A stretch of DNA of 64,000 nt from Aegilops tauschii subsp. strangulata. Taxonomy: Eukaryota > Streptophyta > Magnoliopsida > Poales > Poaceae. The notes beneath the pieces were generated by a model, which saw nothing but the letters and a program-made list of their open reading frames with translations, made no database searches and was not told the DNA's origin. The position numbers and the translations under genes were made by a program. The number at the start of each line of letters is the position of its first letter. The first letter of the stretch is position 1. Shown one piece after another: positions 1-11,492 of the stretch. Location of the stretch: assembly GCF_002575655.3 (NCBI RefSeq), contig NC_053039.3:380347633-380411632 (forward strand). The letters run 5' to 3'.

Positions 1-2474
1 GGGCACAATCCTCGGATCATTAGCGATGATGTCGCTAGACACCTTGAGCGGGGGGCACGATTGGTTCGCTTGTTCGCCGAGCTGGGCAATTTTTTTCCCA
101 GCTCGTCGTTCTTTTAACCTTTGATCACTGACAGTACTTCCCGACCGCTCCGCTTCGGCAAATGTCTTTGCAAGAATGCGCTCATAGTTGCCTCTCGGCG
201 GAGACTTTGGTGGTTTTGTCAGGGCAGCCAGAGTGCGCTTTGCTTTCACCGGATCTACATTCTCCTCCGGAGGTGGATGTTTCTTTGCTTTCACCCCTTC
301 AAAGAAGTTCGTCACTTCGGCTCGCATGATCTTCATGGTTTCCTCCTCGGTCCTCTCGTATGGTAACTTCTCTGGAGTCTTCAGAGAAGGACCGAATCTG
401 TATTGCCTCCCGCCTCTGGCAGCTGTACTGCTAGACGCCGGCAGAGCAGACGGAGCGCCTGCGGCTGTCTTCTTTCCTTGCTTACGAGGCGGAGGAGAAG
501 GACTACGACGCGCCGGAGCAGCCAGAGTGGCGGCGGGTCTCTTCCGCCCTTGCTGACGAGGCGGAGAAGGAGGAGGCTGGCTGCTCTGGCGAGCCGGTGC
601 AGGCGGAGAAGGAGGCGGAGTGCTGCCACGCGCCGGAGGAGGCTGAGTGCCCTGATCGCTCGCCGGAGGAGGAGGCGGAGTGCCGCCACGCGCCGGAGAA
701 GGAGGCTGAGTGCCCTGATCACTCGCCGGAGGACGAGGCGGCGGAGTGCCCTTACTCGCCGGAGGCATCCAGTTCGGAAGGTTAATGAGCTCCTTCCGCC
801 ATAGGCACGGAGTCTTCAGAGCTAAACCCAGCCGAGTCTCCCCTTCACCGGTAGGGTGGTCAAGCTGGAGGACCTCAAATCCCTCCGTTATTTCATCCAC
901 CATCACCCTAGCATATCCTTCTGGAATCGGCCGGCAGTGGTAGGTTGCGCCGGGTTCAGGAGGTAAAACAGAGCCAACAGCCGCCTTGACTTTGAAGTTC
1001 TGCCATTGCGCCATAAGGTGGCAATGTTGAGATTCCGTGATAGCATCCACGGGGTAGCTAGCAGGAGCCGTCAAGACATGCTCCGGCTGAAGCAGCTCGA
1101 TGGAAGCCACGCTGCTTCTCCGCTGAGATGGCGGGGTAGCTTCGGGGGTAGTTTCAGCATGTCGATTGCCGTCTCGTTCCTCTAGCGCTTGAACCCTTTC
1201 TTGCAGCTTCTGAATTTGGGTCTGCTCCATTTTTTTCCTCCTCTCCTGGCTTTTGTAACCGCCTGCGTCCGGAAAACCAGCCTTCCACGGAACGGAGCCT
1301 GACGTGCCATTGTGAGCTCGTCGTTCTCTCTGTCTGGAACGAACGTCCCTTCCTGCGCTGCATCGATATATTGCTGAATCTTCTTGACCGGTATTCTCAA
1401 AAGCTCGTTCGTCCAAACGCACCTCCCTGATACAGGGTCCAATTTTCCGCCAGCCCCGAAGAACCAAGTCCGGCAACGGTCTGGCTAGTTCATTGTCTGT
1501 TGTTCGATCCCTTTTTCAAGCAGATCATTCTCAGCCTTGGCCCACTTAGGCCGGGCTTTGAGGTAGCCACCTGACCCCGTGCGATGGTGAAGCTTCTTCT
1601 TCGCAACATTCTTCTTGTTTGTCGCTGACATCTTCTTACTCTTTTGCAATGTCTTGTGGGCCACAAATGTGGACCAGTGATCTCTGATCTTCTCATACCG
1701 GCCGATGAATTCTGGTGTCTCTTCTTTGTCGACAAACGTTTTTAGCTCATCCTTCCACCTCCTGAATAGGTCTGCCATCTTATTAAGAGCATGAGACTTG
1801 ATTAATTTCTCTTTAACTGGCTTCTCTGGATCCTCCTCTGGCGGTAGGGTGAAATTTGCCTTTAGCTCAGTCCAAAGATCATCTTTCTGCATATCATTGA
1901 CATAAGACACCTCAGGGTCTTCCTTCTTAGGCTTATACCATTGGTGGATGCTGATCGGGATCTTGTCCCTAACAAGAACCCCGCACTGAGCAGCAAATGC
2001 TTCCTTTGTACGGATGGGTTCAATCGGTTGGCCGTCGCGCGCGATTGCTGTGATCTCAAACCTTTCATCCGAGCGCAACTTTCTCTTCGGGCCTCGTCTC
2101 TTTACCGAAGTTGTGCTTGATCCGGAGGGCTAAAAAAAGAAGAAAGACGAGAGTTAATTAATATGTGTACATACCAAAACAATGAATGCATCAATTAGCT
2201 AGTTAGCACAGGCTTAACTAATATATTTACCTGGCCGGACTCTGTTCGGTCACCGAAGCCGTCACCACGGGCTCCTTCTTGCACCAGCATTGGGTCACCG
2301 GAGCCATCATAATCATGTCTTTCCTCCTCCACTCTTCGATCACCGTAGCCTGCTTCTTCACTCTGTTCTTCCAGACCATCATTATCGTCAAGATACGACA
2401 AGATATCACCTCCGGCTAAGATTATGTCCCCAACACCTCTTCTGCTTGCTCGTCTCGTCCGTGCTCCATTGTTT
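1..2474 (-). pseudogene. CACTA second gene, Transposase_24 (Ptta/En/Spm)-like, broken and truncated by window
   Basis: This gene reads leftwards. An exon at 2474-2231 encodes an acidic segment bounded by an AG acceptor and a GT donor. A short intron (2230-2130) follows, then a long exon from 2129. The part around 1500-1600 (YLKARPKWAKAENDLLEKGI) and the W-W-F/GAGG..DP stretch after it are typical of plant En/Spm second-gene products (PF03004 type). An in-frame TAG at 1487-1485 sits where the family normally has tryptophan (TMN-stop-PDRC). A frame change near 1310 follows. From an ATG at 1230-1228 the frame is open for 410 codons to position 1 with no stop. It contains a coiled region, then a proline-rich tract with repeated PPP, SDQGTQPP and ARGGTPPP units (about 780-480), then a basic C-terminal part. 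It probably encoded a DNA-binding accessory transposase protein. The lesions make a functional product unlikely. Confidence 0.8.
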
Positions 2475-3245
2475 CTGCAAATATTACAACATGGCAATTA
2501 TTACACAAACATGACAGCAGGTGGATATATTAGTGCAAACGTAGACCTAGCTTATTCCGGGTTTGGGGTGGCCTCGGCAACGCTTCAAGGGTAGGGGCGC
2601 GGCGGGAGGGGGTAGGAGACCGACATCGTTTTTTTCTAGGGTTTGGGTGTCCTTGAGAGTTTTGGTCGAGCGAGAGGGCCCGGGGGTGCTCCCGTGGTAT
2701 AAGTTATCACGGTCGAAGTTATCCGGGAGGGGGAGGCAACTGGCGATGAAAACTGAAACTTTTCACAAGTGTTTGTTATATAGTCCGACGTCCCCCCCCC
2801 CCCTCATGTCGAAGTTATCGGGGAGGGCCTGGGTAGATCGACAACGACGACGCTCTTTTTCTAGGGTTTGGGTGGCCTCGATAGTTGGTCGGGCAAGCGG
2901 ACCGCCTCTCTCTTATTCATGTCCGACGTCCCCCCTCATGTCAAAGTTATCGGGGAGGAGGTAAATTTTACAAAGTTTTCATACAATCAAAGAACTCTAT
3001 ATATATCATCATCATCTATCATCACAATCAAAGAACTCTATATATCATCATCATCATCATATCATTTACAGAAAAATTCTAAAGAAAAAATAATCTATAT
3101 ATCACAATATCAATATTTTCTATATACATACATACATATACATCTACATTAATTCCATATATATGAACAAAAAAATACTAATTCTATGAACATAAAAGGT
3201 CTATGAACAAAAAACATCACATCAATATTTTCATCCATCCATATA

Positions 3246-3281
<36 letters not shown>

Positions 3282-3868
3282 TACATCTACATTATATATG
3301 AACAAAAAATACATAAACTTTACTAATAACAAAAGACAGCGGGCCGGGGCGGCGGCAGCTCACAGTGTGGGTGGCGACGGCGACTGCGACGGCGGGGGCG
3401 GGGCAGGGCGCGGGCTCTGGGGCGGTGACGTACGGCGACGACGACAGCGGTGGCGGGGCAGGGGCGGGGGCTCGGGAGCGGCGACGACGACGGCGGGGGC
3501 AGGGCAGGGCGCGGGCTCGGGGGCGGTGACGGCGATGATGACGGCGGGGGCGGGGCAGGGCGCGGGCTCGGTGACGGCGACAACGACGGCGGTGGCGGGG
3601 AAGGGCCGCAGGCTCGGGGGCGGTGACGTCGACAGCGACGGCGGGGCCGGGGCAGGGTGCGGGCTCGGCGACGGCGCGGCGGAGGGGCCAGGGCACGGGC
3701 GCGGGCTCGGCGATGGCGACGGAGGGGGCGGGGCAGGGGCGCGGGCTCAGGGGCGGGGCGGCGACAGCGTCGGGGCAGCCTGGCGGCTTCGATGTGCTCG
3801 GCGTCGTCGGGGCAAACTGCAGATGAACTCTGAAAAATTTACTAAGTGTTTGCTTATATAGCAAAGCC
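2475..3868 (-). other. Leader/promoter-like DNA of CACTA A second gene with simple repeats and GC-rich tract
   Basis: No protein gene is supported here. Two related blocks (about 2735-2790 and 3823-3868) carry, on the minus strand, a TATATA-type box followed by CAAACACTT and a TTTCAG/TTCATC stretch, so they look like duplicated promoter and transcript starts. Between them, 2995-3300 holds ATC, TATA and CATA microsatellites, and 3330-3820 is a GC-rich GGCGAC/GGGGC tract. That tract gives long proline/arginine-rich open frames on both strands, which I treat as composition artefacts. Confidence 0.55.
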
Positions 3869-4050
3869 ATTGGTCCCGGTTCGTGACACCAACCGGGACC
3901 AATGCCCCCTTTAGTCCCGGTTGGTGCCACCAACCGGGACCAAAGGCCTCTTTTCAGCGGCGGCCTTTGGTCCCGGTTGGTGGCACCAACCGGGACTAAA
4001 GGGGGGGCATTGGTCCCGGTTGGTGCCACCAACCGGGACTACTGGACATG
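3869..4050. repeat. Subterminal-type CCCGGTTGGTG inverted repeats, internal copy
   Basis: Short units of the form GGTCCCGGTTGGTGCCACC and their inverse (CACCAACCGGGACC) alternate here. The same motif fills the terminal region at 8975-9145 and 9875-10135. In plant CACTA elements such motifs are transposase binding sites near the termini. This copy lies well inside the element. Confidence 0.85.
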
Positions 4051-4065
4051 TGCTGCCCGCGTCGC

Positions 4066-4370
4066 GTCCAAAGTTTAGTCCCACCTCGCTAGTTGAGAGA
4101 GCTCGAGAGTGGTTTATAAGCGCTGCTGCGCCCACCCTCTCGAGCTCCTCTCAACTGCAGGCTTTCGGGCCTAACCATACACTATGTGACTGTGGGGCCT
4201 ACTGGGCCACGTGCGGGCCTGAATCCTGGCCCATGGTTGGGTTTCTAGTCGTATTCAGGCCGTGGTGGCCCAGTAGATGGCACTTTTTTTCTTTGTTGCT
4301 TTATTTATTTTATTTTGTTTCTACTTACAACAAAATACATACTGTTGCTATTTTATTTATTTTATTAAAG
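4066..4370. repeat. Duplicate of CACTA terminal block (also at about 9155-9420)
   Basis: The stretch beginning TTTAGTCCCACCTCGCTAG, running through TTTATAAGCGCTGCTGCGCC and the GGGCCTACTGGGCC segment, recurs almost unchanged at about 9155-9360. A shorter relative lies at 29087-29290 in another CACTA element. An AT-rich TTTATTTTATTTT tail follows in the copies at 4066 and 9155. Confidence 0.8.
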
Positions 4371-4837
4371 TTTATTTTTTAATTCTTTTTGCTTTTAGGT
4401 CACAAAAATTATAAACTTTCTGTTAGTGCCATTAGTTTTCAAATTTGAATAGTTTAAATTTGAATTCTTTGAAATTTGTGTGAATCACTAGTTTGTGATT
4501 AACTTTACTATAAAAATAGATTTTGGAGTGATTCTTTTTCCTGCTATTTAATATTACTGTGTTTTTTGATTCTATTCAAAAACAGATTTTGTTATCTTAG
4601 TTTTTAACAAAAAAATCTTTTTGATAATGCTTTTTGCTATTAAAGTTTCTAACAAAAACATTCTTTATGAAAATTCCTTTTGCTATTGGAGTTTTATAAA
4701 AGCTTTTTAGTTGATTCTTTTGGCTATTGAAGAATATTATAGTTTTGTTTTAGTTGATCATAACAGCATATTTTAATTGATTATTTTTAGTTCATTCTTT
4801 TTGCTATTAGTTCATGAGCTATAAATGACCCTTAAAT
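4371..4837. other. AT-rich non-coding spacer inside CACTA A
   Basis: This stretch is rich in TTTTTGCTATTA and TTGATTCTTTT motifs and is full of stop codons in all frames. I see no gene or known site. Confidence 0.6.
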
Positions 4838-5410
4838 TGAAAAGCACTACAAATGAACTCTGAAAAGGTTGAAAGTTGCCATGGTATCATCATTTCACCC
4901 ACATAGCATGTGCTAAAAAGTTGAGAGGGTTACGGCACAAACTGGATGCACTTCGTGTACAAAATGGACAATCTCTTCCGAAGTATCAGGGTTTCGAACG
5001 AAAACTCATCAGTTACAAAGGGATTTCATTTTTTTGAACTTATTTGAACTCCAGACTTTTTGTGTGTTCAAAATGCACCATTCAAAGCCACATCATCAAT
5101 TTTCAACCCTTTCTGACTTCATTTGTTATTTTTCATGCATTTACTGATTTTCATGAGCTATATGACCGTGAAATTGAAAAGCACTACAAATGAACTCTGA
5201 AAAGGTTGAAAGTTGGCATGGTGTCATCATTTCACCCACATAGCATGTGCTAAAAAGTTGAGAGGGTTACGACAAAAACTGGATGCACTTCGTGTACAAA
5301 ATGGACAATCTCTTTCGAAGTATCAGGATTTCGGACGAAAACTCATCTGTTACAACATGCATTTCAAATGAACTACAAAAAGGTTGAAAGTTGGCATGGT
5401 ACCATCATAA
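4838..5410. repeat. Tandem duplication of about 333 bp downstream of TNP2
   Basis: AAAAGCACTACAAATGAACT begins a block near 4842 that is repeated near 5176, including GTTGAAAGTTG, CATAGCATGTGCTAAAAAG and GGATGCACTTCGTGTACAAA. A shortened third copy starts near 5363. The block lies just 3' of the minus-strand TNP2 pseudogene and is non-coding. Confidence 0.85.
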
Positions 5411-5430
5411 TAGTTGTGGAGAGAAAGTCT

Positions 5431-8400
5431 TCACTTTTTCTTCGCTTGTGTCCTTTGCTTATTGCGCCGTAACCATGGATAATCTTCATCGTTTATCAGG
5501 ATGCTTGGATCAGCCTTGACTTTGAAGGGAGGAATTTCATGAAACTTTTCATAATCTTCAGACATGTCTGTCTTGCCCTCCACTCCCACGATGTCCCTTT
5601 TTCCTGAAAGAACTATGTGGCGCTTTGGCTCATCGTATGATGTATTTGCTTCCTTATCTTTTCTTTTTCTCGGTCTGGTAGACATGTCCTTCACATAGAT
5701 AACCTGTGCCACATCATTGGCTAGGACGAACGGTTCGTCAGTGTACCCAAGATTGTTCAGATCCACTGTTGTTCAGATTGACCCATTTGCACTTAAACAA
5801 AGGGACCTTAAAATCATGTCCGTAGTCAAGTTCCCATATGTCCACTATGTAACCATAATATGTGTCCTTTCCCCTCTCAGTTGCTGCATCAAAGCGGACA
5901 CCGCTGTTTTGGTTGGTGCTCTTTTGATCTTGGGCGATCGTGTAAAATGTATTCCCATTTATCTCGTATCCTTTGTAAGTCAATACAGTCAAAGATGGTC
6001 CCCTGGACAACGAGTACAGCCCATCACAAACAGTGTTGTCACCTCTGAGACGTGTTTCCAACCAACTGCGGAAAGTCCTGATGTGTTCACATGTAATCCA
6101 GTCGTCGCACTGCTCCGGGTGTTTGGAGCGCAGACTGTTCTTGTGTTCATCGACATACAGGGTCACCAAGGTAGAGTTCTGTAGAACTGTGTAGTGTGCT
6201 TGAGACCAAGAATATCCGTCCCTGCATATTATTGAGTCCCCTCCAAGCATGCCTTTTCCAGTCAGTCTCCCCTCATACCGCGATTTAGGGAGACCTATCT
6301 TCTTAAGGCCAGGAATGAAGTCAACACAAAACCCAATGACATCCTCTATTTGATGGCCCATGGAGATGCTTCCTTCTGGCCTAGCGTGGTTACGGACATA
6401 TTTCTTTAGGACTCCCATGAACCTCTCAAAGGGGAACATATTGTGTAGAAATACGGGCCCCAGAATGACAATCTCGTCGACTAGATGAACTAGGATGTGC
6501 GTCATGATATTGAAGAAGGATGGTAGGAACACCAGCTCGAAACTGACAAGACATTGCGCCACATCACTCCTTAGCCTTGGTATGATTTCTCGATCGATCA
6601 CCTTTTGAGAGATTGCATTGAGGAATGCACATAGCTTCACAATGGCTAATCGGACGTTTTCCGGTAGAAGCCCCCTCAATGCAACCGGAAGCAGTTGCGT
6701 CATAATCACGTGGCAGTCATGAGACTTTAGGTTCTGGAACTTTTTCTCTGGCATATTTATTATTCCCTTTATATTCGACGAGAAGCCAGTCGGGACCTTC
6801 ATACTGAGCAGGCATTCAAAGAAGATTTCTTTCTCTTCTTTCGTAAGAGCGTAGCTGGCAGGACCTTCATACTGCTTCGGAGGCATGCCTCTTTTTCGTG
6901 CAAACGTTGCAGGTCCTCCCGTGCCTCAGGTGTATCTTTTGTCTTCCCATACACGCCCAAGAAGCCTAGCAAGTTCACGCAAAGGTTCTTCGTCACGTGC
7001 ATCACGTCGATTAAAGAGCGGACCTCTAGCTCTTTCCAGTAGGGTAGGTCCCAAAATATAGATTTCTTCTTCCACATGGGTGCGTGTCCCTTAGCGTCAT
7101 TCGGAACAGCTAGTCCGCCGGGACCCTTTCCAAAGATTACGTGTAAATCATTGACCATAGCAAGTACGTGATCACCGGTACGCATGGCGGGCTTCTTCCG
7201 GTGATCTGCCTCGCCTTTGAAATGCTTTCCTTTCTTTCGACATTGATGGTTGGTCGGAAGAAATCGACGATGGCCCAGGTAAACATACTTCCTGCATTTA
7301 TCCAGGTATATACTTTCAGTGTCATCTAAACAGTGCGTGCATGCGTGGTATCCCTTGTTTTTCTGTCCTGAAAGGTTACTGAGAGCGGGCCAATCGTTGA
7401 TGATTACAAACAGCAACGCGTGCAAGTTAAATTCCTCATGTTTGTGCTCATCCCACGTACGTACACCGTTTCCATTCCACAGCTGTAAAAGTTCTTCAAC
7501 TAATGGCCTTAGGTACACATCAATGTCGTTGCCGGGTTGCTTAGGGCCTTGGATGAGAACTGGCATCATAATGAACTTCCGCTTCGTGCACATCCAAGGA
7601 GGAAGGTTATACATACATAGAGTCACGGGCCAGGTGCTGTGATTGCTGCTCTGCTCCCCGAAAGGATTAATGCCATCCGCGCTTAAACCAAGCCATACGT
7701 TCCTTGGGTCAGCTGCAAACTCAGCCCAGTACTTTCTCTCGATTTTTCTCCATTGCGACCCGTCAGCGGGTGCTCTCAACTTCCCGTCTTTCTTACGGTC
7801 CTCACTGTGCCATCGCATCAACTTGGCATGCTCTTCGTTTCTGAATAGACGTTTCAACCGTGGTATTATAGGAGCATACCACATCACCTTCGCAGGAACC
7901 CTCTTCCTGGGGGGCTCGCCGTCAACATCACCAGGGTCATCTCGTCTGATCTTATACCACAATGCACGCATACCGGGCATGCGTTCAGATCCTTGTACGC
8001 ACCGCGGTAGAGGATGCAGTCATTAGGGCATGCATGTATCTTCTGCACCTCCAATCCTAGAGGGCATACGACCTTCTTTGCTGCGTATGTACTGTCGGGC
8101 ATTTCGTTATCCTTTGGAAGCTTCTTCTTCAATATTTTCAATAGCTTCTCAAATCCTTTGTCAGGCACAGCATTCTCTGCCTTCCACTGCAGCAATTCCA
8201 GTACGGTACCGAGCTTTGTGTTGCCATCTTCGCAATTGGGGTACAACCCTTTTTTGTGATCCTCTAACATGCGATCGAACTTCAGCTTCTCCTTTTGACT
8301 TTCGCATTGCGTCCTTGCATCGACAATGACCCGGCGGAGATCATCATCATCGGGCACTGGTTCCTCTTGATCTTCAGTAGCTTCCCCCGTTGCAGCATCA

Positions 8401-8750
8401 TTGGGCACATCGTCTGGTTCCTCTTGATCTTCAGCAGCTTCCCCGGTTGCAGCATCACCGTATTCAGGGGGCACATAGTTGTCATCGTCCTTTTCTTCTT
8501 CGCCATCTTCCATCATAACCCCTATTTCTCCGTGCCTCGTCCAAACATTATAGTGTGGTATGAAACCCTGGTAAAGCAGGTGGGTGTGAAGGATTTTCCG
8601 GTCAGAGTAAGACTTCGTATTCCCACATGTAGGGCATGGACAACACATAAAACCATTCTGCTTGTTTGCCTCAGCCACTTCGAGAAAATCATGCACGCCC
8701 TTAATATACTCGGAGGTGTGTCTGTCACCGTACATCCATTGCCGGTTCAT
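5431..8750 (-). pseudogene. TNP2-like CACTA transposase pseudogene
   Basis: Read from a probable ATG at 8750, the product begins MNRQWMYGDRHTSEYIKG and continues CPCPTCGN. This matches the transposase-associated N-terminal domain of plant TNP2 proteins. The Transposase_21 core (about 7900-6900) includes LGLSADGINPFG and SLIDVMHVTKNLCVN. A DUF4218-like part (about 6750-6350) and a DUF4216-like C-terminal part (about 6250-5760) follow. Four open segments lie in different frames: 8777-7884, 7980-6799, 6886-5738 and 5766-5431. The first two switches (near 7970 and 6880) look like one-base losses, since the sequence on either side continues the family pattern. Near 5760 a longer piece seems deleted. 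TNP2 supplies the catalytic transposase of CACTA elements, and this copy cannot make it. A TATA-like box lies about 210 bp upstream. Confidence 0.92.
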
Positions 8751-8954
8751 CTGCGTGCATTCCGCTAAACCGTACAAATCTCAAGGAAAATGGAGCTTTG
8801 AGGTCGAGCTTCAAGAGGAGAAAGCTTAACTACTGTGGCTCGGGCATTTCATCGAACACCTCATGTGCATAGAAGGTGAGCTAGAGCACCACAAAGCCCT
8901 CCCCTCGCCGGTCAGAGAAAAACAGAGCACTGGAGTGCTCTGCTCGCGGGCGAG

Positions 8955-8968
8955 GGGTATATATAGGC
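8955..8968 (-). promoter_or_regulatory. TATA-box-like element upstream of TNP2
   Basis: The minus strand reads GCCTATATATACCCC about 210 bp upstream of the probable TNP2 ATG at 8750. It lies between the subterminal repeat array and the coding region, where CACTA promoters are expected. The assignment rests on sequence and position only. Confidence 0.5.
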
Positions 8969-8974
8969 ACCTCA

Positions 8975-10140
8975 TTGGTCCCGGTTCGTGGCATGAACCG
9001 GGAGTAAAGGGGGCGCATTGGTCCCGGTTCGTGGCACCAACCGGGACTAAAGGGGGGCATTGGTCCCGGTTGGTGCCACGAACCGGTACGCATGCCCCCT
9101 TTAGTCCTGGTTGGTGGCACCAACCGGGACCAAAGGCCTTGTGCTGCCCCGCGTCAAAAGTTTAGTCCCACCTCGCTAGTTGAGAGAGCTCGAGAGTGGT
9201 TTATAAGCGCTGCTGCGCCCACCCTCTCGAGCTCCTCTCAACTGCAGGCTTTCGGGCCTAACCGTTCTCTTTGCCTGTGGGGCCTACTGGGCCTTCTGCG
9301 GGCCTGAATCCTGGCCCATGGATGGGTTTCAAGTCGTATTCAGGCCGTGGTGGCCCAGTAGGTGGCATAATTTCTTTCCTGTTTTTTGTTTTCTCTTTTG
9401 CTTTATTTATTTTGTTTTGTTTTTACTTACAACAAAAAACTTATTTATTTTATTCCATTTTGTTTCTAATTACGTATGTATTTTACTTTATTTATTTTAT
9501 TTTTATTTATTTTACTGCTGCTATTTTTATTTATTTTATTAAGGTTTATTTATTTTATTTACTATAGTTTATTTTATTTTATTTTATTAAGGTTTATTTA
9601 TTTTTATTTATTTTATTAAGATTTATTTATTTTATTTACTATAAAAAAATGAACATAGATGCGCCTATACAGAAAATTCAACCTAAATTCATAATAAATT
9701 TCTATGAAATTCAAAGAAATTTACTCTGAATTTAGTTCAAATTCCCTGTATAAGGGCATCTATTTTCACTTTGAAAGGAGCTCAACAAGGCAGAGAGGGA
9801 CGGGCTTATAAACCGGTGTGAGCGCCCTTCGGTTGGCGAGGTGGGACTAAACTCTGACCGCAACTAGGACCAACTCTTTAGTCCCGGTTTGTGGTATGAA
9901 CCGGGACTAAAGGGTGAGCCTCTGGTCCCGGTTCAAGCCACCAACCGGGACCAATGGTGATGGGCCAGGAGCGAGGCCCATTGGTCCCGGTTTGTCCCAC
10001 CAACCGGACCAAAGGGGCCGGACGAATCGGGACCAATGCCCCCACGAGGCCCGGCAGGCCCCTGGCCGCACGAACCGGGACCAATGCTCACATTAGTCCC
10101 GGTTCGTGACTGAACCGGGACTAATGTGAATATTGCCCTA
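8975..10140. repeat. CACTA A terminal region: subterminal repeats, duplicated block, AT-rich tract
   Basis: Two clusters of GGTCCCGGTT(G/C)GTGGCAC repeats in both orientations (8975-9145 and 9875-10135) flank the copy of the 4066 block (9155-9420). A tract dominated by TTTATTTTATT (9400-9640) and a non-coding stretch (9641-9874) complete the region. It abuts the terminal inverted repeat and contains no gene. Confidence 0.85.
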
Positions 10141-10167
10141 TGACCAAAGACCAGTTTTCTACTAGTG

Positions 10168-10642
10168 GTGCCATGTCATCTACAGGCCATTTTATAGCCA
10201 ACATGTACAATAGTAGATCAAAAGAGTGTACACTTTTTTATTATGTGACCCATCTTTCATTCTCATAAAGTGCCTAGGAGCACGTGCTAGAGCTGGCTCT
10301 TCTCGAAGAGCCCGCTTACCTTCTCTCTCCTCTTCTCTTTCCTCCAACTAAGCAGAAATATACTAGTTTATTCCTTATAGTCCGCTCACTCAGCTCTATT
10401 GTACCTGCTCTAACATGGGATCTAGTTTCGGAGGTCTCGTCGCGACGAATCTTTTATGTGAAAACTGTTTTTCAATCGGACCAACGGTTTGAGCTACAAA
10501 ATATTTTAAATTTTCGCATTGGGAAGAATCTTTGATGACATCATCAATTTTCTTTTTTCTGCGTGTATATAATTAGTAGCTGCTAATTAACTGCTAATGG
10601 ACAGTGGACACACACAAAAAGAAAGAAATAAGATGAAGCTAA
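10168..10642. other. Unassigned DNA between CACTA A and a MITE
   Basis: I recognise no gene or transposon here. A palindromic GCTCTTCTCGAAGAGC lies near 10294. An 83-codon frame at 10284-10535 has no recognisable features. Confidence 0.4.
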
Positions 10643-10953
10643 AGGCCTGTTTGGTTCCAATAAGTCACCTGACTTATAAGTCAGGTGACTTAAAAGCAGT
10701 GACTTATAAGTCACGTCTGTTTGGTTGTCACCTGACTTATAAGTCATCTGACCACACCTTCCGACCCTTTTTTTTATGTAAAGGTGGTAGGACCCATGCA
10801 AAAGGGGGTGACTTATAAGTTTTAAGTTGGGGTGGAGCAACTTATGACTTATAAGTTGGGGTGACTTATAAGTTGGGTCTGTTTAGTAAAATAAGTCACT
10901 TTTTTCACTTTTCGACTTACAAGTTGTTGACTTATTTGAAACCAAACAGGCCC
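10643..10953. mobile_element. Tourist-like MITE (PIF/Harbinger type), 311 bp
   Basis: The ends are AGGCCTGTTTGGTTCCAATA on the left and, inverted, GGGCCTGTTTGGTTTCAAAT on the right. The element is flanked on both sides by TAA (10640-10642 and 10954-10956), the expected duplication for this superfamily. The interior has many copies of GACTTATAAGTCA-like palindromes. It has no coding capacity. Confidence 0.9.
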
Positions 10954-10956
10954 TAA

Positions 10957-11492
10957 TGCATGCATGTAAGCTAGGAAGGAGTCGTGCGAATCTATTGCTT
11001 AACTTCAGTACGTGTGGAAGTTAGCACTGCCTTTTAATTAACACAACCTAACTCGACAACCATGATAGCATGAACTGAAGTAGGAGCATCAGAGGGACGC
11101 GTCTATCATCAACCTCAAGAAAACACCCCACACACAAGCCTAGCCTAGGTGCAACATCACCGAGGAAAGATGCCACCGGTCCAACTCTATCGGAGTGGCC
11201 ATCAACGAGACCATAGGAGGGGGACCATGAGAAGACGAGCACCGATCGGAGGGAGCACTCGCGCCAGGGACGACCGACGACCAGAGGGAGGCGCCGCACG
11301 ATCTTCGCATTTCCTTCGTTCCCGTCGCATTGGACTGTGTGTATCTACTGGATCCTTCTTTTCGCCAACCTGTAGATATTTTCCGAAAACTCTCGGGCAT
11401 CTGCCGAATTCTAACGCTCTGACATGTCCGGCATGTGCATCTTCAGCTCTGACGAAGTCGCCGAACATTTCTGACTGTCTGACTGACCGACC
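10957..11492. other. Unassigned DNA before the tandem duplication
   Basis: Short open frames occur on both strands (for example 11149-11526 plus) but none shows a known domain. No repeat ends are evident. Confidence 0.4.

Larger units (their letters stand above)
1..10167 (-). mobile_element. CACTA (En/Spm) DNA transposon A, left end outside window
   Basis: The right terminus at 10167, read on the minus strand, starts CACTAGTAGAAAACTGGTC, a CACTA-type terminal inverted repeat. Inside are arrays of inverted CCCGGTTGGTG / CACCAACCGGG subterminal motifs, a TNP2 transposase pseudogene and a second transposase-type gene, both on the minus strand. This is the usual order for a once-autonomous plant CACTA element. 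The other terminus and both target-site duplications cannot be checked because the element runs off position 1. Both genes are broken, so it is defective. Its termini resemble those of the CACTA element at 21631-29494, so the two probably belong to related families. Confidence 0.88.

Noticed and set aside
381..804. Arg/Leu-rich frames on both strands
   Set aside because: They are shadows of the proline-rich, stop-free minus-strand frame of the CACTA A second gene.
3292..4032. 246-codon minus frame and 187-codon plus frame
   Set aside because: They cross the GGCGAC-rich tract and subterminal repeats. Composition alone explains them.
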